Assembly (NCBI GenBank): GCA_025980355.1 | Contig: JAICXR010000044.1 | Span: 1-12,893, forward strand | Reading direction: 5' to 3' | DNA: 12,893 nt | DNA from: Chloroflexota bacterium | GTDB lineage: Bacteria; Chloroflexota; UBA4733 | Part shown: in pieces, positions 1 to 6,278 of the stretch | How positions within the stretch are numbered: the first letter of the stretch is position 1 | Layout: each line of letters opens with the position of its first letter | The notes under the pieces: generated by a model | What the model saw: only the letters and a program-made list of their open reading frames with translations | What the model was told of the DNA's origin: nothing | Database searches by the model: none | Translations under genes and position numbers: made by a program

Positions 1-21
1 AAAGGTGGCAGGTGGACAGGC

Positions 22-47
22 CCGCCCCGCGGTAACGAGCGGGGCGG
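22..47. repeat. GC-rich hairpin near window start
   Basis: A 9-base stem (22-30 pairing with 39-47) surrounds an 8-base loop, ggtaacga. No T-run follows on either side, so it is only a weak terminator candidate. It may end a gene lying left of the window, but no reading frame is visible to support that. Confidence 0.4.
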
Positions 48-155
48 CGTGATACCAGGCAGCGCCTCTTGTCGTGATGGCCAGTCGGCGGCTATGGTGA
101 GATACGCGAGCCGCGAAGAACGCGTAAATGGCGAGATGAGGCGAGCGCTGGCGAC

Positions 156-183
156 AGGCCCGGGAGCCATGGCTCCCGGGCCT
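156..183. repeat. 28-bp perfect palindrome, possible terminator
   Basis: Positions 156-169 are the exact reverse complement of 170-183 (arms aggcccgggagcca and tggctcccgggcct). On the minus strand it begins nine bases after the TAA stop of the amidohydrolase 3'-end remnant, which fits an old terminator of that gene. On the plus strand it is followed by tgtcttt, a poor U-tract. The intact amidohydrolase downstream has no such hairpin after its stop. Confidence 0.5.
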
Positions 184-191
184 CGCTGTCT

Positions 192-327
192 TTAAGCACC
201 GGCCAGCCGGACGCCCAGGAGTTGCTGGGCGGTGCGGTAGAGGATGTTCTCCCGATCCCCGTCGGTCAGGTCCGGCGCTTCCCGCACGATGGCGGTGGGG
301 TCGGTCGGGCCGATGTCGAACGGCTAC
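192..327 (-). pseudogene. 3'-end remnant of a duplicated amidohydrolase gene
   Basis: About 132 bases here align without gaps to the last 132 bases of the intact amidohydrolase gene at 1310-2314, with roughly ten mismatches counted by eye. The encoded C-terminus is nearly the same, from PFDIGPTDPT to LLGVRLAGA, and its own TAA stop lies at 192-194. Immediately upstream, the Tyr codon of the SDYPFD motif has become TAG, and similarity ends abruptly near 327, so no catalytic domain is left. It cannot make a working protein. It could be the tail of a deleted tandem paralogue, or a 3' end separated when the 330-1310 segment arrived. Confidence 0.8.
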
Positions 328-607
328 TGGGCGAACCAGAAGCCTTAACCTCGCCGTTGGCACGAGAAGTTCTCGGGGAGAGGATTCTCCGGCCGCTGGA
401 GAAGAACGGCTCGCCGTTTACCTATCTGGTGTTTGCGCGAGATCGTACAGTGAGCGAGCGCCGTCCCCCGACACCGTTCGCGGCCGTCCCCTGAGTTGGG
501 AATCCGTCGCTTGCTGGGTCGCCTCGCCGTCGTTCAGCGCAATAGGGCGCCTCGGCGCGAGCTGAGGGAGCGAGACCGGCTAGTGTATGTCGGTAGGTGC
601 AGGCCGG
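328..607. other. Gene-poor gap between remnant and HNH gene
   Basis: I see no convincing gene on either strand. A plus-strand frame is open from 222 to 494, but its first third is antisense to the amidohydrolase remnant and the rest resembles nothing I recognise. The minus strand has no plausible start with a ribosome binding site. Small hairpins such as cgagaagttctcg are present without T-runs. Together with the flanking broken genes, this looks like decayed sequence. Confidence 0.45.
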
Positions 608-898
608 TCACTCGGTTTCGGGGAGCAGATAGCGACCGACGATGACAAGCTGTTGGCGTTCCTGCACCCGCTCATGCCTGTTTATCTGAAGCAACTGAAC
701 GGTTGTTCGCCCTTCCGGCGTCAACCCTACGAGGATCCCCTCCGAGAACCGAAAGTGGTCATGCCAACGCTGCGTGCGGGGATTGAACAAGAGTGGGAAG
801 AAGACTGTTCCCGATGGAAGGAGGCAGTACTCGCATCGCTGGGTGGCTCGTTCTTCGACTGAGCGACGGAGCACCGCGGTGATGCGGGTAGTGCTCAC
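608..898 (-). CDS. HNH endonuclease-family protein with its catalytic core deleted
   Basis: The 96-residue product has the ends of a small HNH endonuclease family common in Cyanobacteria and Chloroflexi. The N-terminus (RRSVEERATQRCEYCLLP) carries the first CxxC pair. The C-terminus (LFNPRTQRWHDHF, then LTPEGRTTVQLLQIN) matches the usual tail. Full-length relatives are, from memory, about 140-150 residues, with DHI..EKHGG and a second CxxC between these parts. Here CLLP joins almost directly to SGTVFFPLLFNP, so the HNH motif and second zinc pair are missing through an in-frame deletion of roughly 45-50 residues. It starts with GTG at 896-898, in a 4-base GTGA overlap with the upstream gene's stop, so translation is probably coupled. 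It is most likely inactive, although the frame is intact. Confidence 0.65.
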   Translation of the reverse strand: MSTTRITAVLRRSVEERATQRCEYCLLPSGTVFFPLLFNPRTQRWHDHFRFSEGILVGLTPEGRTTVQLLQINRHERVQERQQLVIVGRYLLPETE

Positions 899-1242
899 TC
901 AGGCCGGCTACGCGGCGAGAGCAAGTGAGCCTTGATCATAACAATGAGATGTTCGATGCGTTCCATCTCGTCGAGTTCCGCTCGCTCGGCCGGCGTGAGC
1001 GCCGAGGCGCGTTCACGGCCCAAGAGGAGTTGGAGACGCTGATGCATCTCCGGGGTGGGACCGAATGCCGCGACCTCGTCCGGCGCTGGGTCTCCGGCAA
1101 GAAATGTGACGATGGCACGGTAGATCTGCGCCGGCACGGCAGGTTGCCGGAGGCTTAGCGCCAGCAACTCGGGCAACCGGTCGCGATCAATGGTGAGCTG
1201 GTCGGCCAATTCGTCGGGCACGTCGAGCGTGATCGTCCGCAT
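895..1242 (-). CDS. Conserved small protein, partner of HNH genes
   Basis: The 115-residue protein starts at ATG 1240-1242, seven bases after a GGAGG ribosome binding site. A longer frame reaching 1380 would run into the amidohydrolase 3' end and has no support. The N-terminus (MRTITLDVPDELADQL) looks like a short antitoxin-type beta-strand/helix. The rest, with YRAIVTFLAGDP, FGPTPEMHQRLQLLL, ALTPAERAELDEMERIEHL and a final IKA, matches a family of unknown function that I recall as often lying directly upstream of small HNH endonuclease genes. The stop overlaps the HNH start by four bases. A regulatory, antitoxin or immunity role is possible but unproven. It looks intact although its HNH partner is broken. 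Confidence 0.75.
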   Translation of the reverse strand: MRTITLDVPDELADQLTIDRDRLPELLALSLRQPAVPAQIYRAIVTFLAGDPAPDEVAAFGPTPEMHQRLQLLLGRERASALTPAERAELDEMERIEHLIVMIKAHLLSPRSRPE

Positions 1243-1309
1243 CCGGTAGCCTCCAATCGTATCTCCATCCAAGATGATACCCTGGGACCGGGGCCATGCC
1301 ATGGTTGCA

Positions 1310-2314
1310 TCAGGCACCGGCCAGCCGGACGCCCAGGAGTTGCTGGGCGGTGCCGTACAGGATGTTCTCCCGATCGCCATCCGTCAGGTCCGGCGCCTCT
1401 CGCACGATGGCGGTGGGGTCAGTCGGGCCGATGTCGAAGGGGTAATCGCTGCCGACGGCGATATGGTCGCTGCCCAACTGGCCGGCCAGCCAGGTCAGCG
1501 CCGACGGGATATACACCATGTTGTCGACGTAGATGCGGCCGAGGTAGTCGCTGGGTGGCCGGGTGATCTTGAAGGTCGGCGTGATCAGGTGGTGGAAGCC
1601 GTACTCGGCCCGGCCACGCAGCCAGGGGAAACTGCCGCCGCCGTGGGCGAAGTAGGTCTTCAGGCGGGGGAGGCGCTCGTAGACGCCGCCGAAGATCAGC
1701 GCCTCGATCGCCACGCAGGTCTCCGTGACCATCCCGATCAGGTTCCACATGTAGTAGTCCTGCATGCGCTCGCTGCCCAGCACCTCGTAAGGGTGGACGA
1801 AGACGCAGGCGTCCAGCGCCTGGCAGGCCTCCAGGAAAGGGAAGAGGTCGGGGTGATCCAGGTTCTTCGGGCCGACGTGGGAGGCGATCATGACGCCGCG
1901 GATTTCCGGCAGCTTCATTGCCCGCTCCAGTTCCCGGATCGCCCGCGGCACGTCCTGGAGCGGCACGGTCGCTAGGCCGACGAAACGTTGAGGATCGCCG
2001 CGAACCACCTCGGCGATGCTGTCGTTATTGGCGGCGGAGATGTCGGCCGCCAGCCCGGCCTCCGCCCAGTAGGAGAGGGTGGGTGGCGCCACCGAGAGCG
2101 CCGCGCCGGAGAGGTGCCGCCGCGCCAGGGCCGTGGTCAGCGCCGGGACGGACCAGAGGTCATCGGTCAGGGGATAGTCGAAGTCGCCGGGCGCCTGGAG
2201 AAAGGTCCGGCCGTCGTCCCGCCGGTAGATGCGCGCGCCGATACGCTCGCCCTCCGTGCGCGCCAGCCGCAGGTACTCCGGCGGGAAGATGTGGCAATGC
2301 AGGTCGATGGCCAT
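1310..2314 (-). CDS. Amidohydrolase family 2 (ACMSD-like metal enzyme)
   Basis: The 334-residue cytoplasmic TIM-barrel protein belongs to the amidohydrolase 2 family (PF04909), which includes aminocarboxymuconate-semialdehyde decarboxylase (ACMSD) and gamma-resorcylate decarboxylase. The metal site is complete: HCH at residues 6-8, His174 in FVHPYE, His224 in FAHGGG, and Asp290 in GSDYPFD. Their spacing closely follows bacterial ACMSD. Members decarboxylate or hydrolyse small acids with Zn2+; the substrate here is unknown. ATG at 2314 follows AAAGGA by seven bases. Only 12 bases separate it from lacI upstream, so they are probably co-transcribed. A kynurenine role is unlikely because no such genes are nearby and the context is sugar metabolism. 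Its last 132 bases recur at 195-327. Confidence 0.85.
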   Translation of the reverse strand: MAIDLHCHIFPPEYLRLARTEGERIGARIYRRDDGRTFLQAPGDFDYPLTDDLWSVPALTTALARRHLSGAALSVAPPTLSYWAEAGLAADISAANNDSIAEVVRGDPQRFVGLATVPLQDVPRAIRELERAMKLPEIRGVMIASHVGPKNLDHPDLFPFLEACQALDACVFVHPYEVLGSERMQDYYMWNLIGMVTETCVAIEALIFGGVYERLPRLKTYFAHGGGSFPWLRGRAEYGFHHLITPTFKITRPPSDYLGRIYVDNMVYIPSALTWLAGQLGSDHIAVGSDYPFDIGPTDPTAIVREAPDLTDGDRENILYGTAQQLLGVRLAGA

Positions 2315-2326
2315 AGTAAATCCTTT

Positions 2327-3370
2327 CTATTCCGTCGGTGGCCCGCTGGACCGGCGCACCACCAGGTGGGCGGGGAACGTCTCCTGAATCGGCGGCGTCG
2401 CGCGCTGCCGGATCAGGTCCAGCAGGATCGTGGTCGCGCGGGCCGCCATCTCTTCGATCGGCAGGTGGACCGTCGTGAGCGGCGGCTCTTGATAGGCGGC
2501 GAACTCCGCGTCGTCGCAACCGACGATGGCGACGTCCTCGGGGACGCGCAGGCCCCAATCGCGGATCGCCCGCATGGCGCCGATCGCCAGCAGGTCGTTA
2601 CTAGCGAACAGCGCGGTCGGTCGCGCCCCTTGCGCCGGGCTGAGCAGGTGTTGGGCGGCGACATAGGCGCCGTCTGCCCAATCTGCCCCTTGCGCCACCG
2701 CCTCCGGCCCCGGCGGCAAACCGACGCGGCGCAGCGTCTCCCGGAAGCCGCGGATGCGTAAAGCCTGGGCCTGGGAACCGGCATCCGGCGCGATCAGGCC
2801 GATCCGGCGGTGCCCGAGGTCGATGAGGTGCTGCGTCGCCAGGCGCCCGACCAGCTCGCTGTCGGTGTTCACGGCGCTGTGCCGCGTGTCGCGTTGGAAG
2901 AGGACGATCGGGACGCTCGGTGTGAGCGCCTCCAGGTAGGCGTCGTCCTCCGGTGCGGTGTTCGTCACCAGCAGCCCGTTGAACCAGAAGGGCTCGCTCA
3001 GCCCGCGCAGGTGGTGCAGCTTGCCAAGCTCGTAGGTTTCCACGATGAGCTGCACGACGCCGATGCCCACCAGATCCTCGCGCAGCGCGTGCAACTGCCG
3101 CTGGACGCTGCCGACGATCCGGCTGATCAGTGACAGCCGGCCGTCGATGGGATGGGCGATCGCCAGCACGATGGCCCGCGCGCCACCCCCGTTGCCGCGT
3201 AAGCGCCGGGCCGCCATATCCGGCGCATAGCCCAGTTCCCGCGCCGCCGCCAACACCGCCTGCCGCGTGCCCTCCGAAATGGCCACGGTATTTGGACGAT
3301 TACCAAGCACGATCGACACCGTCGTGATCGACGTGTTCGCCCGCTTGGCAATGTCTACCAATCGAACCAC
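2327..3370 (-). CDS. LacI-family transcriptional regulator
   Basis: The 347-residue protein has the LacI helix-turn-helix at residues 4-25 (LVDIAKRANTSITTVSIVL), the hinge helix at about 48-58 (YAPDMAARRLRG), and a periplasmic-binding-protein-like sensor domain from about 65 on. That domain includes QHLIDLGHRRIGLI, FASNDLLAIGAMRA and PEDVAIVGCDD. Proteins of this type bind a sugar-like effector and repress local catabolic genes. The GTG start at 3370 puts the helix-turn-helix at its usual distance from the N-terminus. A palindrome resembling a LacI operator lies 6 bases upstream of the start, and a related site lies in front of the lipoprotein gene at 4779, suggesting autoregulation and control of the whole cluster. 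The effector is unknown. Confidence 0.92.
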   Translation of the reverse strand: MVRLVDIAKRANTSITTVSIVLGNRPNTVAISEGTRQAVLAAARELGYAPDMAARRLRGNGGGARAIVLAIAHPIDGRLSLISRIVGSVQRQLHALREDLVGIGVVQLIVETYELGKLHHLRGLSEPFWFNGLLVTNTAPEDDAYLEALTPSVPIVLFQRDTRHSAVNTDSELVGRLATQHLIDLGHRRIGLIAPDAGSQAQALRIRGFRETLRRVGLPPGPEAVAQGADWADGAYVAAQHLLSPAQGARPTALFASNDLLAIGAMRAIRDWGLRVPEDVAIVGCDDAEFAAYQEPPLTTVHLPIEEMAARATTILLDLIRQRATPPIQETFPAHLVVRRSSGPPTE

Positions 3371-3376
3371 TAGCGC

Positions 3377-3390
3377 CTAAAACCTTTTAG
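3377..3390. promoter_or_regulatory. LacI operator-like palindrome before lacI
   Basis: The sequence ctaaaaccttttag has perfect 6-base arms around a central cc. It sits just upstream of the lacI GTG start, in the 64-base gap after the oxidoreductase stop. The half-site GTTTTAG (minus strand, 3377-3383) recurs at 4731-4737. LacI-family operators are usually short AT-rich palindromes with a central CG, so this fits with one central base changed. No clear -35/-10 pair was found beside it. Confidence 0.45.
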
Positions 3391-3434
3391 CACCCGCCAC
3401 TGCCCATAACACCCCTCATCCCCCGTCCACGGCC

Positions 3435-4472
3435 TCACTCATTCCCCCAGGGCAATGACGCCACGCGCAGTGCCGGGTCGATCTCCGCCGGCGTCACGCG
3501 CCGCCCGCCCTGGCGGCCGGACTGGTGGACGGCGAAACCGAGCTCGGTGGCCCGCCGAGCACAGGCCAGGTCGCAGCGCGTCGGACGCCGCTGCTCAATG
3601 GCCTCCACAAGGTCCTCAACGAGCAAGGGCCAGGGCGGCGTCGCCGTCACCGGCGGGACGTGCTGCTCCAGGGGCGTTCGCCCGTCATCGCCCACGCGCC
3701 AGAGGCGGGTGGCGGCGCCTTCGCCGAGGACCACCAGCCGGCCCCGACTACCGACGGCGTCGAAGCCCATGTCGAATCCCCGGACATAGCCGGCGGGCGT
3801 GAGGAAGGCTTCGACGCCGTTCGCGAACTGGATGTGACAGCTCCCGGGCGGGTCCAGGCGGCGCGGCGAGTCCCCCGGCTCGTCGTCAAGCGGATCGACC
3901 CGACCCGCCACCCAGGCGGCTTCCGGGTCTCCGGCCAGCTCCAGCACCCGGTCGAACCAATGGCATCCCTGAAAAAGGAGGCTGCTCAGGCCGAAGGCGA
4001 CGATCGCCCGCACCTCACCGATGGCGCCGTCGCGGAGCAGTTGCACGAGCATGCGGTGATAAGAAAACCAGCGGCGGTCAAGGGCCAGCGTAAAGGTGGT
4101 CTGATGACGCTCGCAAGCGGCGATGATGCGCCGCGTCTCCTGCATCGACGTCGCCAGCGGCTTCTCGCAGAGGATGCCCTTGGCCCCGGCGGCCGTGGCG
4201 GCTTCGACCTGGTCGGCGTGCATCGTCTGGCGGGTGGCGACGCAGACGACGTCCGGTCGTTCGGCGTCCAGCATCCGCTGGTAGTCATCGTAGGCGGCCA
4301 CGTCCCCCCAGCAGTCCTGAAACGCCCGACGCGTCGCGGCGTCCCGATCGAAGACGGCGACGACCCGGGTGGACGGCGCCGCGGCGAACGCCGCCGCCCA
4401 GTTGTGATTGGCGATTCGCCGCTCCAGCATGCGATGGCAACCGGCGATCGCCACCCGGTAGGGCGGTGCCAT
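3435..4472 (-). CDS. Gfo/Idh/MocA-family oxidoreductase
   Basis: The 345-residue protein has an N-terminal Rossmann domain (about 1-125) and a C-terminal alpha/beta domain, the usual length for NAD(P)-dependent sugar, inositol or keto-sugar dehydrogenases of this family. The signature EKP lies at residues 103-105 (LCEKPLATS), and the presumed catalytic His171 with Asp174 lies in GCHWFDRVLEL. The dinucleotide loop is unusual: VAIAGCHRML has the first glycine but not the GxGxxG pattern. ATG at 4472 follows GGAGAGGAG at a good distance. It is divergent from the lipoprotein operon and leads the minus-strand set with lacI and the amidohydrolase. The substrate cannot be read from sequence. Confidence 0.85.
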   Translation of the reverse strand: MAPPYRVAIAGCHRMLERRIANHNWAAAFAAAPSTRVVAVFDRDAATRRAFQDCWGDVAAYDDYQRMLDAERPDVVCVATRQTMHADQVEAATAAGAKGILCEKPLATSMQETRRIIAACERHQTTFTLALDRRWFSYHRMLVQLLRDGAIGEVRAIVAFGLSSLLFQGCHWFDRVLELAGDPEAAWVAGRVDPLDDEPGDSPRRLDPPGSCHIQFANGVEAFLTPAGYVRGFDMGFDAVGSRGRLVVLGEGAATRLWRVGDDGRTPLEQHVPPVTATPPWPLLVEDLVEAIEQRRPTRCDLACARRATELGFAVHQSGRQGGRRVTPAEIDPALRVASLPWGNE

Positions 4473-4500
4473 GCCGACTCCTCTCCATCCGCCAAAGGGA

Positions 4501-4608
4501 CCGGACGCTGAAGCGTCCGGCTAAACCGACGAAGCCCTTGCGGGGCTGCCGGATTCCCGCGACGTCGACTGATTCGGGCAGCCCCGCAGGGGCTTCGTCG
4601 GTTTAGCC
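4501..4608. repeat. Palindromic repeat, MITE/REP-like
   Basis: Two nested structures lie in the divergent intergenic region. Positions 4501-4520 form a hairpin (ccggacgct, 2-base loop, agcgtccgg). Positions 4519-4550 and 4577-4608 are 32-base inverted arms with one mismatch, separated by 26 bases. The long structure does not cover the promoter at 4693-4721. No T-run or transposase is attached. The sequence looks like a dispersed palindromic element, but no second copy lies in this window. I saw no clear target-site duplication at its edges. Confidence 0.7.
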
Positions 4609-4692
4609 AGGAGATTCATCCCCTGGTCCTGACAACGGCGGACGCCCGCGTGCCCACGAAACGGCGCAGCGCCCATACCTTTCCCATCCACC

Positions 4693-4721
4693 TTGACAGC
4701 CCCGGTCGCTCGCCTTAGTAT
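4693..4721 (+). promoter_or_regulatory. Sigma-70-type promoter of lipoprotein operon
   Basis: A perfect -35 box TTGACA (4693-4698), a 17-base spacer and a -10-like TAGTAT (4716-4721, four of six consensus bases) lie 57 bases upstream of the lipoprotein start. The expected transcription start, about 4728-4730, falls within the operator-like site described next. This is the clearest promoter in the window. Confidence 0.7.
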
Positions 4722-4723
4722 AC

Positions 4724-4739
4724 GTGTAACGTTTTAGTT
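4724..4739. promoter_or_regulatory. Operator-like site over the transcription start
   Basis: The sequence gtgtaacgttttagtt has the AACGTT core typical of LacI-family operators, with an imperfect outer dyad. It shares the half-site GTTTTAG (4731-4737) with the palindrome before lacI. Its position immediately downstream of the -10 box is where a repressor would block transcription. The link to the local LacI protein is inferred from the shared half-site and position. Confidence 0.5.
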
Positions 4740-4778
4740 GGCGCAATATGGCGTACAAGGGATGGAGGACTGGAGGAC

Positions 4779-6278
4779 ATGGCTTCGCGGTTCACCCGAC
4801 GTTCGTACCTGCAGGCACTTGCCGGCGGCGGCCTGGCGGCGCTCACGACGCTGGCCCTGGCCAGTTGTGGCGCCGCTGCCACCGTGAGTTCGGCGGTCAG
4901 CACCAGCGCGAGCGCAGCGGCATCCGCCCCGGCGACCTCAGCCGCCGCAACGACGACGCAGGTGACGTCGGCCGCGCCGACGACGACGGCAACCACCGCA
5001 CAGGCCACGGCCTCGACCGCGGCATCGACCGCGACCACGGCGCCGACGACCGCGCTCACGGCGACAACGACCGCCGCGGCGCAAAAGGCAACGAAGGCGA
5101 CCCTCCAGTTGGCGGTCTGGCAGAACTGGGGGACGCAGTCCGCCGATCCGCGTACCGACTTCACCGTCAAGACGCTGGAGCCGCGCTTCGCCGAGGAGCA
5201 CCCCGGACTCGGCTTCGACCTGACGTTCGCCGGCAACGGCAACGCCGTCATGGAGAAGCTCACCGCCAACGTCGCCGCCGGGACGCCGCCGGACGTCTCC
5301 TTCATCTACGCCCAGTGGTCGGTCGGCCTCGGCCAGAAGGGGGTCACCATCCCGCTCGACGACCTGATGGCGACCGACAAGGGCTTCCAGAAGGACGACT
5401 TCTACTCCGACATCTGGGACGCCCTGACCTACCAGAACAAGACCTGGGCCTTCCCCCAGAATCGCCATCCCCTCGCCGTGTTCTACCGCACCGACCTCTT
5501 CAACCGCTACGACGGCGCAGCGCCCCAGACTTGGACCGACTTCACGCAGCTCATCCAGCGCATGACGCACGTCGCCCAAGGCCAGTACGCCACGGATGAG
5601 GGGGCGGGGGATAGCAACCTCTGGGACGTCATCCAGCGTTCCAACGGGGGGACGTTCTTGTCGGCGGACGGCACCCAGGTCACCTGGGACAGCGCGGAAG
5701 GCCTAGCCGCCTTGCAGTACTACGCCGACCTCTACCAGAAGTACACGATGGCGCCGCCGAAAGCGATCACCAACGGCTTCGCCGGCGGCCAGATCGCCAT
5801 GACCATCTCCGGCCCTTTCCGCGTCACCGGCTACCTCACGCAGAAGCTGCCGGTCCTCACCTTCCCCATGCCCCACGGCAGTAAAGAGGCGGCGGAGCAC
5901 ATCAACATCGACACCTGGGGCATCATGAAGACGACAACGGCGCGGCAGGAGGCCGCGTTCACCTTCGTCTCCTGGTACGCCAGTAAGCCGATCTACGGCG
6001 ACTGGGCGATCCGCTTCCAACACGCCCCGCTCACCAAGTCGATCGCCGCCGACCCGGCCTACCAGAAGTTCGTGGCGGACACACCGATCATGAAGGGGTT
6101 CCTGGCCCCCGGCATCACCGGCACGATCACGCCCCTGACGCTGGTCACCGCCGACCTGACGAACATCCTCAACCAGCAGGTGGCGGTCGCCGTCACCGGC
6201 AAGACGGACGCCCTGACGGCGCTGAAGCAGGCGACCACCCAGGCCAACGCCACCATCGCCCAGGCCCTGAAGGCGTGA
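4779..6278 (+). CDS. Sugar ABC transporter substrate-binding lipoprotein
   Basis: The 499-residue protein starts with a twin-arginine-like signal (TRRSYLQ at 6-12), a hydrophobic stretch and the lipobox LASC (27-30), so Cys30 is the predicted lipidated anchor. Residues 31-106 are an Ala/Thr/Ser-rich linker. From about 107 on it is a family 1 extracellular solute-binding domain, with features such as LQLAVWQNWG, TPPDVSFIYAQW, GGQIAMTISGPFRV and DTWGIMKTT. Such proteins bind sugars or oligosaccharides outside the membrane for CUT1-type ABC importers. Two GGAGG-type sites precede the ATG, the better spaced at 4764-4768. No permease or ATPase gene follows; the stop overlaps the epimerase start by four bases. 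A promoter and operator-like site lie upstream. Confidence 0.9.
   Translation: MASRFTRRSYLQALAGGGLAALTTLALASCGAAATVSSAVSTSASAAASAPATSAAATTTQVTSAAPTTTATTAQATASTAASTATTAPTTALTATTTAAAQKATKATLQLAVWQNWGTQSADPRTDFTVKTLEPRFAEEHPGLGFDLTFAGNGNAVMEKLTANVAAGTPPDVSFIYAQWSVGLGQKGVTIPLDDLMATDKGFQKDDFYSDIWDALTYQNKTWAFPQNRHPLAVFYRTDLFNRYDGAAPQTWTDFTQLIQRMTHVAQGQYATDEGAGDSNLWDVIQRSNGGTFLSADGTQVTWDSAEGLAALQYYADLYQKYTMAPPKAITNGFAGGQIAMTISGPFRVTGYLTQKLPVLTFPMPHGSKEAAEHINIDTWGIMKTTTARQEAAFTFVSWYASKPIYGDWAIRFQHAPLTKSIAADPAYQKFVADTPIMKGFLAPGITGTITPLTLVTADLTNILNQQVAVAVTGKTDALTALKQATTQANATIAQALKA
4869..5096 (+). repeat. Low-complexity Ala/Thr/Ser linker coding region
   Basis: This stretch encodes residues 31-106 of the lipoprotein, almost only Ala, Thr and Ser with a few Pro, Val and Gln, written mostly in gcg, acg, acc and gcc codons. 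It would be a flexible, possibly glycosylated, tether between the lipid anchor and the binding domain. Such repetitive sequence also misleads gene callers: several antisense frames stay open here. Confidence 0.75.

Noticed and set aside
222..494. Plus-strand open frame of 90 codons
   Set aside because: Its first part is antisense to the amidohydrolase remnant, it has no convincing ribosome binding site, and its product resembles no family I know.
1243..1380. N-terminal extension of the small HNH-partner protein
   Set aside because: It overlaps the amidohydrolase 3' end and lacks a ribosome binding site; ATG at 1242 has a well-placed GGAGG.
4869..5096. Possible CRISPR or tandem repeat
   Set aside because: The repetition is codon-level Ala/Thr/Ser bias in a linker, without fixed-length units or spacers.
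4715..5305. Minus-strand open frame opposite the lipoprotein N-terminus
   Set aside because: The Ala/Val-rich product is the antisense reading of the Ala/Thr linker codons, and the frame would run through the promoter and operator region.
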